Shown here piece after piece: positions 1 through 8,687 of a stretch of 20,441 nt of DNA; positions within the stretch are counted from its first letter, which is position 1, and each line of letters starts with the position of its first letter. The stretch is from an uncultured Bacteroidales bacterium. Its GTDB lineage: Bacteria > Bacteroidota > Bacteroidia > Bacteroidales > Paludibacteraceae. The notes below the pieces were generated by a model that was not told where the DNA came from, made no database searches, and saw only the letters and a list, made by a program, of their open reading frames with translations. The translations under genes were made by a program, and so were the position numbers. The stretch spans positions 1 to 20,441 of the forward strand of contig CALAUY010000161.1 in NCBI GenBank assembly GCA_937892015.1. The letters are read 5' to 3'.

Positions 1-2
1 TG

Positions 3-362
3 GTCCTATTATGCTTGATGGCAGTGTGGGTTCATGCTGCTGAGCAAGACCGCACGTTCCGCGTCATAAACGCTGCCGACGGACTGGCTGACAATAGCGC
101 TCAGACGGTGGTCTGCACCAAGACGGGGCGAATGATCATCTCGACCATTGGCAACCTCAATTTCTACAATGGCAGTAGTTTCACCCACATCGACACCCAT
201 CAGGACTTCCAGTATGACCTCCCGTCCTATGGCGGCAACAATCATCTCTATTTCGACCACAACCATCACATCTGGCTGAAGCGCAAGCATCTGGTGACCC
301 GTGTGGATCTGATGACCGAGCAGTTCATTGTCAACGTGGCCTTTTGTATTTTTATTGTTTGA
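3..362 (+). CDS. N-terminal fragment of a two-component-regulator propeller sensor (5' partial, truncated)
   Basis: The frame is open from the window edge, so the true start lies upstream. The first visible residues (VLLCLMAVWVHA, then AEQD) look like the end of a signal peptide. The following segment, with RVINAADGLADNSAQTV, IGNLNFYNG and LYFDHNHHIWLK, resembles the first blades of the periplasmic beta-propeller sensor found in Bacteroidetes hybrid two-component systems and related regulators. Such proteins normally run from many hundreds to over 1,000 residues, with further propeller blades, a Y_Y_Y domain, a membrane helix and signalling domains. Here family-like sequence stops near base 340 (after EQFIVNV), a short hydrophobic tail follows and a TGA ends the frame. 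The stop lies 9 bp from the stop of the convergent porW gene. It is probably a broken gene or a contig junction rather than a functional 120-residue protein. The family call rests on sequence character only. Confidence 0.55.
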   Translation, partial: VLLCLMAVWVHAAEQDRTFRVINAADGLADNSAQTVVCTKTGRMIISTIGNLNFYNGSSFTHIDTHQDFQYDLPSYGGNNHLYFDHNHHIWLKRKHLVTRVDLMTEQFIVNVAFCIFIV

Positions 363-371
363 GCTGCTGTT

Positions 372-3011
372 TTATTGCAATTGTGCACCCAGTTCGCTGA
401 ACACATGCCGCAGGTCGGGGTCTTCGCGCAAGAGTCCTTTATACCACTCTACCTCTTCGGGACTATCAAAGCCCGTAATCTCCAGTGCCGCGTGCGTTGC
501 CGAGTAGTCGGGCTCAGTCCTGAGGTCGAAATCTTTTATCATGAAGTGGGTGAAATTGTACAGCGCAACGTTGTAGAGCAGTTGGTTGAGCGCCGAGCCG
601 TCGTTGCCGACAAGGATGATGACCGCGTTCTCCGGTCTCGGCTCTATCTCCTGTTGTTCGTCACCCTCAAGTTGACTGTTTTCACTCCGTTTGTCGGTGA
701 GCGATGAGGTGGTGCCGCCCGTCTGACTCTCTGCGCCTTGATTGATTTGCGCGAGAAAATCTTTCGCCATCGCACCCTGTTCGCTGTCAGGGAACCGCGC
801 TACGAGGTCGCGCAGTTCGGCTATGAACGCATCTTGCCCGTTGGTCTTGGCCACTGCAATGGCGTTGAGGAGCAAGAACCGCGGCATGAGTGGTGAGAGC
901 GGGTAGTTCTCCTCAGCATGTGCTTTGTTGGCTCGGATAGTGGCGTAATCTGAGCGTTTGTATGCCGCGTAAGTGGCCTCATACACCGAGTCCTGCTCTG
1001 CCGCCATCGTGCGCAGTTTGTCGAAATAGCGCGGGTCTTTGACCACTGAAGCATAACTGCTTTCGGGGAACTGCTCCAAGAGTGCCTGGCGGTACTCCTC
1101 GGCAGCGATAGTGTCGTTCTGCCTGAGTGCTGTGAGGTACTGCATATAATAGAGGTCGGCCAGACGTGGGTCGTTGGGGAAACGGTGGCGCAACTCGGCA
1201 AACGTCTCGTCAGCAAGAGCGCGATCCTCCAGTTTCTCTTGATAGATGCCTACCATGTTGTACAGTGCCGTAGCTATCTGTTCGTCGGATGTCCGCAGTT
1301 CGTCCTCAGTGCGCGGTATCTGCTGCATGTAGTAATACGGGTCGTGTGGGTCGGTAGCGAGGGGCGGAAGACTGTCCATCGCAGCAACGGCGGTGGAGTC
1401 GGTTGGGTCGAACAGCTCATCGCTCTCGCCCTGTTCATCGCTCTCTTGTTGCGTGAAGAGGGCACTCTCGGCGTTGCTGTGCGCCTTTCGCCGCCAGTTG
1501 TCTTCGAGGGTACGTGACCCCCATTTCTGGCGGAACTGTTGTTGTCCCTGCCGCATGAGGTTGGGGTTGTAGAAATACCACTCTTTGGAACCTCCACCGC
1601 CAATCATGTTCGACGTGTTGACCGACTGCAGTCCGTCTTTCTCGCCGTTCTCGGCATCCCTTGCCGCCTGCGCAGCGGCAATAGAGTCGTTCTTCTCTTG
1701 CTCAATGAGTGCCGCCACCAGTGCTTCACACACTTGCAGCTGCTCTGCTTCCGTCATGCGACTGAGGCGTTGAAGTGAGTCTTGCAAAAGAACCGTGTTG
1801 TATTCAACAATCAGTTCGCTGAGCACTTCGGCGCGGTTGCGTATGCGCGGATAGTCGGCGTTGTCGGCAGAGAGGATGTTCGCAGCCTCTGCATAGTAGG
1901 GTTGTGCGTGCACGTAATCTTTCTGCTCGAAATAGATGTCCGCGGCCGTCACCAGCACTTGCGCTTTGGCAAATCCGCCTTGCGTGCTCTCTTCGATACC
2001 TTTCACGTAATATTCGAGTGCCGCGGCCGTATCGCGCTCTGCCATGCGGATATTACCCATCGCGCCGTATATCTGGTCGAGTTTGTCCTTGTACTTATAC
2101 CGCCTGGCCATCTTCTGCAAGTCGCGGATTGCACCGGCAGTGTTGCGCTCCAGTTGGGCGAGTCGGATGCGTGCATTGAAATCCATCTCCCAGTCGGGCT
2201 GCATGTTGATGACCTCTTTGTAATACGTGCGCGCGTAATCAGGTTGACCGTTGGCCTCGTAGAGTTGCGCGAGTACGAAAGCAAAACGAGGACGATTACC
2301 TTTACGCTTCTCGTCCTGCATCGCTATCTTCACGTGCGGGATTGCCTCTTTGTATTGCCCTGCCTTGAGCCGCAAGTCGGCCGTTGCTGCCGAGTAGAGC
2401 GAGGCATTCTTGCGTTTGAGGTCGTCTGCATGCACTTTGTTCAAGAGGTCTTCGGCCTCGTATATCCAGCCCGACTCGGCATATGCGCGAACCGACCAGA
2501 GTTGACATTGAGCCACCACATCCTTGTCGTAGTCAAGGTGCTGGGTGATGTAGTTGAACGTGCCTATACTCTCGAGAAAATCGCCTTTATGGAACTCCGC
2601 CTTGCCCAGTAGTAGCCACGCTTTCGGCATTGCGGGGTTGAACTCCTCCTGTTTGAGCCAATTGCGGTAAGCAGGGTCGTTCATCTTCTTCGGGTCGGCT
2701 TTCGGACGCTTCTTGATACTATGCAGCTTGATGCACTTGCGGCATTTCTCGATAGTGCGGTCCATCTTGCCTTTCGCCGCTTCGGCCGCGCGATGGTTGC
2801 TGACGGGGTACAGCGGCAGTATCGTCGTGTAGTCGTCTTGGTTGGCGTTGGCGATATCTTTCAGACCCTCTTCGTAAGACGTGTTGCCATTGTAGTAAAT
2901 ATTGTAGTTAACCTTCATTGCATGATAAGCACGGCCGGCCGTCGTGTTCTTTTGGGTAGAACACGACGCAACCAGCAATGCCATCATCAGTATGTAACCA
3001 CAACGTTTCAT
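372..3011 (-). CDS. porW: PorW/SprE-type T9SS tetratricopeptide lipoprotein
   Basis: The product is 879 residues with a short signal peptide and a lipobox-type cysteine (LLVASC, Cys17), so it should be an outer-membrane-associated lipoprotein. The N-terminal motifs YHAMKVNYNIYYNGN, LPLYPVSN and EFNPAMPKAWLLLGKAEF match the pattern I know from PorW (Porphyromonas) and SprE (Flavobacterium). Helical TPR-like repeats cover roughly residues 120-420 and 580-750. They are separated by a low-complexity acidic and Gln-rich linker (about 440-560). The C-terminal domain (about 785-879) contains the ENAVIILVGND and ALYNFTHFMIKDFDL segments. PorW/SprE is required for type IX secretion and is thought to link the PorKN ring to the rest of the machinery. 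The ATG follows the galM stop with no gap (TGAATG), which implies translational coupling at the end of the operon. Family assignment is strong. Confidence 0.9.
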   Translation of the reverse strand: MKRCGYILMMALLVASCSTQKNTTAGRAYHAMKVNYNIYYNGNTSYEEGLKDIANANQDDYTTILPLYPVSNHRAAEAAKGKMDRTIEKCRKCIKLHSIKKRPKADPKKMNDPAYRNWLKQEEFNPAMPKAWLLLGKAEFHKGDFLESIGTFNYITQHLDYDKDVVAQCQLWSVRAYAESGWIYEAEDLLNKVHADDLKRKNASLYSAATADLRLKAGQYKEAIPHVKIAMQDEKRKGNRPRFAFVLAQLYEANGQPDYARTYYKEVINMQPDWEMDFNARIRLAQLERNTAGAIRDLQKMARRYKYKDKLDQIYGAMGNIRMAERDTAAALEYYVKGIEESTQGGFAKAQVLVTAADIYFEQKDYVHAQPYYAEAANILSADNADYPRIRNRAEVLSELIVEYNTVLLQDSLQRLSRMTEAEQLQVCEALVAALIEQEKNDSIAAAQAARDAENGEKDGLQSVNTSNMIGGGGSKEWYFYNPNLMRQGQQQFRQKWGSRTLEDNWRRKAHSNAESALFTQQESDEQGESDELFDPTDSTAVAAMDSLPPLATDPHDPYYYMQQIPRTEDELRTSDEQIATALYNMVGIYQEKLEDRALADETFAELRHRFPNDPRLADLYYMQYLTALRQNDTIAAEEYRQALLEQFPESSYASVVKDPRYFDKLRTMAAEQDSVYEATYAAYKRSDYATIRANKAHAEENYPLSPLMPRFLLLNAIAVAKTNGQDAFIAELRDLVARFPDSEQGAMAKDFLAQINQGAESQTGGTTSSLTDKRSENSQLEGDEQQEIEPRPENAVIILVGNDGSALNQLLYNVALYNFTHFMIKDFDLRTEPDYSATHAALEITGFDSPEEVEWYKGLLREDPDLRHVFSELGAQLQ

Positions 3012-4040
3012 TCAGACAAATTTATATTCTGTTTGCTCGAAGTATATCTCCCCCGGACGCAGAACGGGCGAGGGGAAGTTCGGGCAGTTGGGCGAGTTGG
3101 GGAAGTTCTGCGCCTCCAAGCATACAGCAGTCTGCACATCGTACTCGCGTCCCGACTTACCCACGTTCTTCTCCACCCAGTTGCCGGTATATACTTGCAG
3201 TCCGGGCATCGTTGTCCGTACCTCCATCGTGCGTCCACCGGCAGCAACGATAGCCGCCAACCTGCGTTTCTTCTCGGGATTGGCGTGAAGCACGAAGTTG
3301 TTGTCAATACCTCTACCCGGGGCAAAGAACGGGTCGTCGATGCGGTCACCTATACGTGTCGGTTCACGGAAGTCCATCGGCGTACCATCCACCGGCAGTA
3401 TCTCTCCCGTCGGGCATGCGGTGTCGTCGAACGGCGTGTACTCGTCGGCGAACACTTGCAGCACGTGGTTGTGCACGGTGCCGCTGCCCTCACCCTCAAG
3501 GTTGAAGTAGGCGTGATTGGTGAACCCGACGATGGTCGGTTGGTCAGTCTTGGCCTCGTACGTGATGAGCAGTGCGTTCTCGCGAGTGAGCGTGTACGTC
3601 ACATAGACATCCATATTGCCCGGGTAATGCTCCTCGCCGTCAGCTGCCTTCAGGTGCATACTAATGCTGTACGCCGTCTGCCCGACGATGTCCCACACTC
3701 GCTCATTGAACCCCACTACGCCGCCGTGTAGCGCGTTCGTGCCGTTATTGAGGGTGAGTTGGTACTCCTTGCCGTCAATAGAGAAACGTCCGTCCTTGAT
3801 GCGATTGGCGTAACGACCGATAATAGCGTTGAAATACGTCTCTTTGTCGCGCCACTCTTCGAACGTGTTGAAGCCAAGCACCACGTCGGCCATCGCACCC
3901 TCTTTGTCAGGAGCATAGAGACTTACAATCTTGGCACCATAGTTAGTCACCTGTACGCGCATCCCGCTCGGATTGTGGAGCGTAGCAAGTACGACACGTT
4001 TCTTGTTGTGGTAGGTGCTGAAAAGTTCTTCGTTGACCAT
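3012..4040 (-). CDS. galM: Aldose 1-epimerase (mutarotase)
   Basis: The 342-residue product has the galactose mutarotase fold signatures. These are NxGANRI-like GRYANRIKDG (about 76-84), NALHGG with His105, TNHAYFNL with His176 (general acid), GIDNNFV with Asp246, and CLEAQNFPNSPN with Glu309 (general base). It interconverts the alpha and beta anomers of galactose and other aldoses, feeding the kinase encoded just upstream. There is no signal peptide, so it is probably cytoplasmic. It starts 3 bp after the galK stop and its TGA abuts the porW ATG, so it sits in a tightly coupled galK-galM-porW run. Length is normal for the family. Confidence 0.95.
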   Translation of the reverse strand: MVNEELFSTYHNKKRVVLATLHNPSGMRVQVTNYGAKIVSLYAPDKEGAMADVVLGFNTFEEWRDKETYFNAIIGRYANRIKDGRFSIDGKEYQLTLNNGTNALHGGVVGFNERVWDIVGQTAYSISMHLKAADGEEHYPGNMDVYVTYTLTRENALLITYEAKTDQPTIVGFTNHAYFNLEGEGSGTVHNHVLQVFADEYTPFDDTACPTGEILPVDGTPMDFREPTRIGDRIDDPFFAPGRGIDNNFVLHANPEKKRRLAAIVAAGGRTMEVRTTMPGLQVYTGNWVEKNVGKSGREYDVQTAVCLEAQNFPNSPNCPNFPSPVLRPGEIYFEQTEYKFV

Positions 4041-4043
4041 AAC

Positions 4044-5210
4044 TCACTCTACTTGATGAACACCGTCACTGATTTCTGCCACATAAAAGTCGGCTTTGAT
4101 GCCCGTCTTGGCGAGGTAAGCAGCACCCACTTTCTCGATGAAATCGGGGATATTGGCCTCTCGAACGAGCGAAACGGTGCACCCACCAAAACCGCCACCG
4201 GTCATGCGGCTACCGATAACGCCGCTAATCTTCCAAGCCTCTTCGGCAAGGGTATCGAGGTGCAAACCTGTCACTTCGTAGTTGTCGCGCAGCGAGACGT
4301 GACTCCGACACATCAGTTGTCCGAAGAGCTCGATATTGCCGGCTTTGAGAGCCGCCACAGCGTCGATAGTGCGTTGACATTCGCCTACCACATGCTCGGC
4401 GCGCTTAAGAGCCACGGGGTCTTTGATAGCATCTTTGATTTGCTCGAACTCCGCCTCGCTGAGCTCGGCAAGATTCTTCAGGTTAGGACGAATGGTACGG
4501 AGTTGCTCGAGAGCCAATCCGCACTGCGCCACGCGGTCGTTGTAAGCGCCTGAGTCGAGTTTATGCGGCGAGTGAGTGTTGCTGATAACCACCTTGATAC
4601 CCTCCAGTTTGACAGGCACGAGCTCGAAGTCGAGCGTGTCGCAGTTGAGGTAGATGGCGTGGTCTTTCTTGCCTTGTGCCGAGGCGAACTGGTCCATGAT
4701 ACCACAGTTGACTCCTGCAAACTCATGCTCGCTGAGTTGACCGATTTTTGCCAGTTCGGTCTTGTCGTATCCGGCACCGAAGATGTCGTTGAAAGCACAA
4801 GCTGTCACCACTTCGATGGCAGCTGACGAGCTCAGTCCGGCACCTGCGGGTACGTTGCCCCAGATGAGGATATTCCAGCCGTCCTTGAGTTCAAATCCGC
4901 GTTTGATGTACTGGGCAATACAGCCGAGGGGGTAGTTGACCCAACTGTTCCCATCGAGCGGTTGCGTCAGTTGGTCGAGTTCGAGCGAGATAATCTCGGG
5001 CATGTTCAGCGATTTGAAACGCAGTTGGCGACTGTCGTTCTTCGCAAGCAACAAGTACGTGCCGAAACTCAGCGCACACGGGAACACATGCCCGCCGTTG
5101 TAGTCGGTATGCTCGCCGATGAGGTTAACACGCCCCGGGGCGAAATACACTTTTTCAGGTTGCTGATTGTACGCCTCAGCAAAAGCAATCTTTAGTTCGT
5201 TCAGTTCCAT
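4044..5210 (-). CDS. galK: Galactokinase
   Basis: The product is a 388-residue GHMP kinase. All three family motifs are present: the galactokinase signature GRVNLIGEHTDYNGG (residues 26-40, with Arg27), the ATP loop PAGAGLSSSAA (121-131) and the C-terminal GGGFGGC (338-344). The catalytic aspartate is Asp173 in CGIMDQFAS. It phosphorylates alpha-D-galactose to galactose-1-phosphate, the committed step of the Leloir pathway. galM follows 3 bp downstream, and tsaB lies 4 bp upstream in the direction of transcription. No galT or galE is present in the window, so the pathway must be completed elsewhere. Confidence 0.97.
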   Translation of the reverse strand: MELNELKIAFAEAYNQQPEKVYFAPGRVNLIGEHTDYNGGHVFPCALSFGTYLLLAKNDSRQLRFKSLNMPEIISLELDQLTQPLDGNSWVNYPLGCIAQYIKRGFELKDGWNILIWGNVPAGAGLSSSAAIEVVTACAFNDIFGAGYDKTELAKIGQLSEHEFAGVNCGIMDQFASAQGKKDHAIYLNCDTLDFELVPVKLEGIKVVISNTHSPHKLDSGAYNDRVAQCGLALEQLRTIRPNLKNLAELSEAEFEQIKDAIKDPVALKRAEHVVGECQRTIDAVAALKAGNIELFGQLMCRSHVSLRDNYEVTGLHLDTLAEEAWKISGVIGSRMTGGGFGGCTVSLVREANIPDFIEKVGAAYLAKTGIKADFYVAEISDGVHQVE

Positions 5211-5214
5211 AGTA

Positions 5215-5889
5215 TTACTTGATTATGTTTGTTGATTTTTTTGCTTCATATTCCTTCAGGTAGAACGGTTCCCAGTACGCGATGTCGCGTTGCGTGTATC
5301 GGGCTCGTCTCATCCACGCGGCATTAGGCACGATTTGCCCGATGAAAACGGCGTTTTGAGACTGTATGACGGTGCTGCATTTGTAGGAACCATTCCCGAA
5401 AAAGTACACTTTGCCGGAGGTCAGTTGCTCGGCGAACGAGTGCTCGTCGATGATAGTGGCAGTTGCGGGACAGACCTCTTCGAGCGCGGGGGTATAGAGT
5501 GCGTTGTACACTTCCATTCTGCGCGCATCAATCATCGGGCAGAGTAGCCCGCTGTGTATGGTATCTGCCACTTCGGCAGCCATAATCTGCAACGTCGGGA
5601 CAGTCAGCAAGGGCACGTCGAGTCCGTATGCCAATCCTTTGGCGACAGAAGCGCCAATGCGCAGTCCGGTGTAACTGCCGGGTCCCTCGCTCACGGCCAC
5701 TGCCTCAATCCGGCGACCGATGTGTGCCAACTCGTCCATCAGACTCTGCACCATCAGTGGCAGTTCGCGTGCGTGCTCACTACCGCTCTCATGCAACCGC
5801 ACCGACAGCACTTCGTCGCCTTGTGTGACAGCGGCCGAACAGGCATCGGTAGATGTTTCGAGGTTTAATATCACTTGGTCACTAAGCAT
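5215..5889 (-). CDS. tsaB: tRNA t6A37 biosynthesis protein TsaB
   Basis: TsaB is the non-catalytic ASKHA-fold partner of TsaD in the threonylcarbamoyl transfer complex that makes t6A at position 37 of ANN-decoding tRNAs. The N-terminal beta strand (VILNLETSTDACSAAV) and the motif SEGPGSYTGLRIG are diagnostic. I chose the ATG at 5889 (MLSDQVILNLETST, 224 residues). An in-frame ATG at 5910 would add seven residues not expected in the family. With the 5889 start the gene overlaps the permease stop codon by 8 bp (ATGCTTAG), a typical coupling arrangement. galK begins 4 bp after its TAA. Its partner gene tsaD is on the other strand at 11802, so the two are split across the divergent promoter. Confidence 0.92.
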   Translation of the reverse strand: MLSDQVILNLETSTDACSAAVTQGDEVLSVRLHESGSEHARELPLMVQSLMDELAHIGRRIEAVAVSEGPGSYTGLRIGASVAKGLAYGLDVPLLTVPTLQIMAAEVADTIHSGLLCPMIDARRMEVYNALYTPALEEVCPATATIIDEHSFAEQLTSGKVYFFGNGSYKCSTVIQSQNAVFIGQIVPNAAWMRRARYTQRDIAYWEPFYLKEYEAKKSTNIIK

Positions 5890-7060
5890 GTTCCATCGGT
5901 TGAGTTTCATCGTCTGCGGGCATACCCGGCGCGTCGGGCGTGTCAGCCGCGGCCACTGCCGATTCGGGCTGTTCGCCGATGATGAAACGTTTGTAATACG
6001 ATATCATCAATGTGGTCATCGGCAGCGCGATAATCATCCCGACAATCCCAAGCAAACTACCCCAGATAGAGAGTGCAAGCAGGATGATGGCAGGATGAAG
6101 TCCGGTCACGTTGCCCATAATCTTGGGCGTAAGAATCATGTCTTGGATGAGTTGCACCACCACAAAGACGACAGCTATCAGGACAAAGACGAGCCAAAGT
6201 GGTCGTCCCGTTTCAGCGGACTGTAGGATGCCGAGCAGTACGCACGGGATGATACCGATTGTCTGCAAGTAGGGTACGAGGTTGAGTACGCCGATGAAGA
6301 GGCCGACAAGTATTCCCAGCGGGAGTCCGATTATCTCGAACCCGATGGCGAAGAGGATACCCACGATGCCAGCCACTGTCGCTTGTCCGCGGAAATAGGC
6401 GTTCATGCCGTTCTCGAGGTCCGTTGCCAAGCCGGTCACTCCCGCGCGGTACTTGGCAGGGATGAGGTTCGGCCAACCGTTCGTGAGGTCGTCGTAGTCG
6501 AGCAAGATGAAAATGATGTACAGCACACAAACCGCCACAATCGCCAAGCTGCCGATGGCGTTGAGTGAACCCGAGAGTACACTCTGCACTTTGGGTACTA
6601 TCTTCTGAATGAGTTCCTGCACGTGCGTATCTTGCGCAAGGCGGGCGATGTCCATATTCTGAATCAGTTCCACATAGTTGTCGCGCAAATCAGGCGGCAA
6701 TAATGAGACAATCTTCGATGTGTCGATGGTCTCCACGTACTCGGCGATGTAGCCCGAGAGCGTGGCCATCTCTTTCGAAATCAGCGGCACGATGATGGCG
6801 ATAATGCCGGCAATGACGGCCAAGACCAGCACCAGCGCAACGAAAATACTCAAACCGCGATTCTTGAGGCGGCACTTGACTTGCAAGAACGTCACGAGCG
6901 GATGTAGCATGTACGCAATAATCCAACTGACGAGGAAAGGCAGCAAGACCGAGCTGAGTCGGCGGGTGAGCAGATAAAGCCCCACAAGCACCAGAACGGT
7001 TATGATGCCGCGCGTGATGGTGTCGAGGTTGTATTCTTTCGGTTGCAGTGATGTGTTCAT
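5882..7060 (-). CDS. AI-2E family transporter (YdiK/PerM-like permease)
   Basis: The 392-residue polytopic membrane protein fits the AI-2E transporter family (PF01594). There are two hydrophobic helices in residues 16-60, another pair around 70-95, and a more polar central segment about 100-165. A C-terminal cluster of helices about 170-365 carries the familiar stretches AYFRGQ, GVLNLVPYLQTIG and PKIMGNVTGLHP. Family members have been linked to export of autoinducer-2 or other small molecules and to Na+/H+ exchange, so the substrate cannot be inferred. The Ala/Pro/Glu-rich cytoplasmic tail (about 368-392) is unremarkable. It starts 12 bp after the glycogen synthase stop, and its own stop overlaps the tsaB start. 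Confidence 0.9.
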   Translation of the reverse strand: MNTSLQPKEYNLDTITRGIITVLVLVGLYLLTRRLSSVLLPFLVSWIIAYMLHPLVTFLQVKCRLKNRGLSIFVALVLVLAVIAGIIAIIVPLISKEMATLSGYIAEYVETIDTSKIVSLLPPDLRDNYVELIQNMDIARLAQDTHVQELIQKIVPKVQSVLSGSLNAIGSLAIVAVCVLYIIFILLDYDDLTNGWPNLIPAKYRAGVTGLATDLENGMNAYFRGQATVAGIVGILFAIGFEIIGLPLGILVGLFIGVLNLVPYLQTIGIIPCVLLGILQSAETGRPLWLVFVLIAVVFVVVQLIQDMILTPKIMGNVTGLHPAIILLALSIWGSLLGIVGMIIALPMTTLMISYYKRFIIGEQPESAVAAADTPDAPGMPADDETQPMEHA

Positions 7061-7072
7061 TGGTGGCGAGCG

Positions 7073-8683
7073 TTATTTGGTTCTCTTATTCAGTGCTATT
7101 TGGTATGCCTGTTCGTAGTACGTGAAGAAATGTTTCCACTCGGCTTTCTCAGCTATCTGTGCAGCTTTCTCTCGTGCGAGTGCCACTTTGTCGGGCGTGA
7201 GCATCGAGAAGCGGAAGAGTGCGTCGGCAGTGGCGGAGATGAGTTCTCCCCAATTGCTATCTGTACGCGTGATGACTTGTGCACCCGATTCGATGTTACA
7301 CTTGCCACCCTGTTCGCGAATCCACATGCCATATCCCGCCTTGTCGGTGGTGATAGTGGGTACATGGAAAGCGTTCGATTCGAGCGGCGTGTAGCCCCAC
7401 GGCTCGTAGTACGAGGGGAAGAGGGTGGCATCCATACCAATGAGCAGGTCGTAATACGGCATGTTGAAGATGCCATCGTTGCCGTTAAGGTATGAGGGGA
7501 CGAAGATGACCTTGACGCGCGACTGCGGGCGGTTGTACAGTCCCAGTTCGTGCAGCGCGCAGATGATGTGGTCTTCACTCGGGTTGTGGAGTCGGTGCGT
7601 TGTCCAGTAATCGTCGCGTCCGAGCTCCTCTTTCGGCCCTGATTGCCATGCCGGCACGAGGATATACGCCACGATTGTCTTGCCGGAACGGATAGTGTCG
7701 AGTTTGTCGCGCAGCACACGCAGACTGTAGAGCGTGGCATCGATGCCCTTGTTACGCCATTCGTAACGTCCGGACGTGCAGACAAAGAGGCAGTCATCGG
7801 GCAACGGATAAGCCATCACCTGTTCGGCCACATCCCGCAGTTTGGCACGAGCGCGCTCGCGGGCGGCGGTGAAAGCACTGCCACACGGCACAAAATCGGG
7901 CTCGAAACCATTGGGTGTGACGATGTCCACGGGCTTGTCGAGCAGCTGCTTACACTCGCGGGCGGTGATGTCGCTCACGGTTGTGAAGCAGTCGGCAAAA
8001 TGAGCAGCTTGACGTTCGGCGGAGTGCTTGCTTACCATGTTGAGTTCTTCGGCCATCTGGTTGCCATTGTAGCAGTCGAAGAAATCGTAGAGCGGCTTGT
8101 AGTTGCCCGCAATTGAGCGGCCTATACCCGTGGCGTGAGTTGTGAAGAGCGTGCCAATCTGCGGACAGTGCTCCTTGATATAAAAGAGTCCGAATGCCGT
8201 CTGCCATTCGTTGAAATGGGCGACGAACGGCTCGTTCGGGTCGCGTCGGTGCAAGTAAGCGTATAGACTCGTCATGACCTGACCCGCGCCGTGCCCGAAC
8301 ATCGATGACTCGTCGTAGTCGCCGTACGCCGCGTGCGACTTGACGCCGAACAACTCCCACGCATGCGCATAGATAGCGTTCTTCTCTTCCATCAGATGCA
8401 TCGTGTCAATCAAGATGGCGATGGGTCTTCCCGGCACTTCCCATCGACCGATACGCACGTGCAGCCCCGCTTTTGCCGCCTGTTTCTGCCATGTGGGCAG
8501 CAACGATTTGGTCTCCGTGAAATACGGCGATGGAGCCGTATGGAACATTTTCTCTATATCCGGACCGAAAAAGAACACTTTATCTTTGGCGATGCGCTGC
8601 ATGGATGCCGCGCGAGTAGAGAGCACGGCATATATTCCCCCCACACGATTACAAACTTCCCAAGATGTCTCAAAAATATACAT
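7073..8683 (-). CDS. Glycogen synthase, GT3-type (eukaryote-like)
   Basis: This glycosyltransferase elongates alpha-1,4-glucan from a nucleotide-activated glucose in the cytoplasm. The N-terminus FETSWEVCNRVGGIYAVLSTRA, the segment AHFNEWQTAFGLFYIKEH and the C-terminal YYEPWGYTPLESNAF (two glutamates of the E-X7-E type motif) match GT3 enzymes such as yeast/animal glycogen synthase and their Bacteroidetes homologues. It does not look like the classical bacterial GT5 GlgA. I start it at the ATG at 8683 (536 residues, MYIFETSW). An upstream in-frame TTG at 8704 would overlap the preceding gene and adds only seven residues. The ATG lies 4 bp after the stop of the PKD lipoprotein gene. Donor specificity (UDP- or ADP-glucose) cannot be read from the sequence. 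Confidence 0.9.
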   Translation of the reverse strand: MYIFETSWEVCNRVGGIYAVLSTRAASMQRIAKDKVFFFGPDIEKMFHTAPSPYFTETKSLLPTWQKQAAKAGLHVRIGRWEVPGRPIAILIDTMHLMEEKNAIYAHAWELFGVKSHAAYGDYDESSMFGHGAGQVMTSLYAYLHRRDPNEPFVAHFNEWQTAFGLFYIKEHCPQIGTLFTTHATGIGRSIAGNYKPLYDFFDCYNGNQMAEELNMVSKHSAERQAAHFADCFTTVSDITARECKQLLDKPVDIVTPNGFEPDFVPCGSAFTAARERARAKLRDVAEQVMAYPLPDDCLFVCTSGRYEWRNKGIDATLYSLRVLRDKLDTIRSGKTIVAYILVPAWQSGPKEELGRDDYWTTHRLHNPSEDHIICALHELGLYNRPQSRVKVIFVPSYLNGNDGIFNMPYYDLLIGMDATLFPSYYEPWGYTPLESNAFHVPTITTDKAGYGMWIREQGGKCNIESGAQVITRTDSNWGELISATADALFRFSMLTPDKVALAREKAAQIAEKAEWKHFFTYYEQAYQIALNKRTK

Positions 8684-8687
8684 ATAA

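Noticed and set aside
1782..2612. 276-codon open frame on the plus strand
   Set aside because: It lies wholly antisense to porW, which has strong family motifs; its composition is that of a frame shadow.
2721..3731. 336-codon open frame on the plus strand
   Set aside because: It is antisense to galM and the porW start, both well supported, and shows no recognisable domain.
3759..4553. 264-codon open frame on the plus strand
   Set aside because: It is antisense to galK and galM, with no domain signal; high GC at third positions of the real genes explains the open frame.
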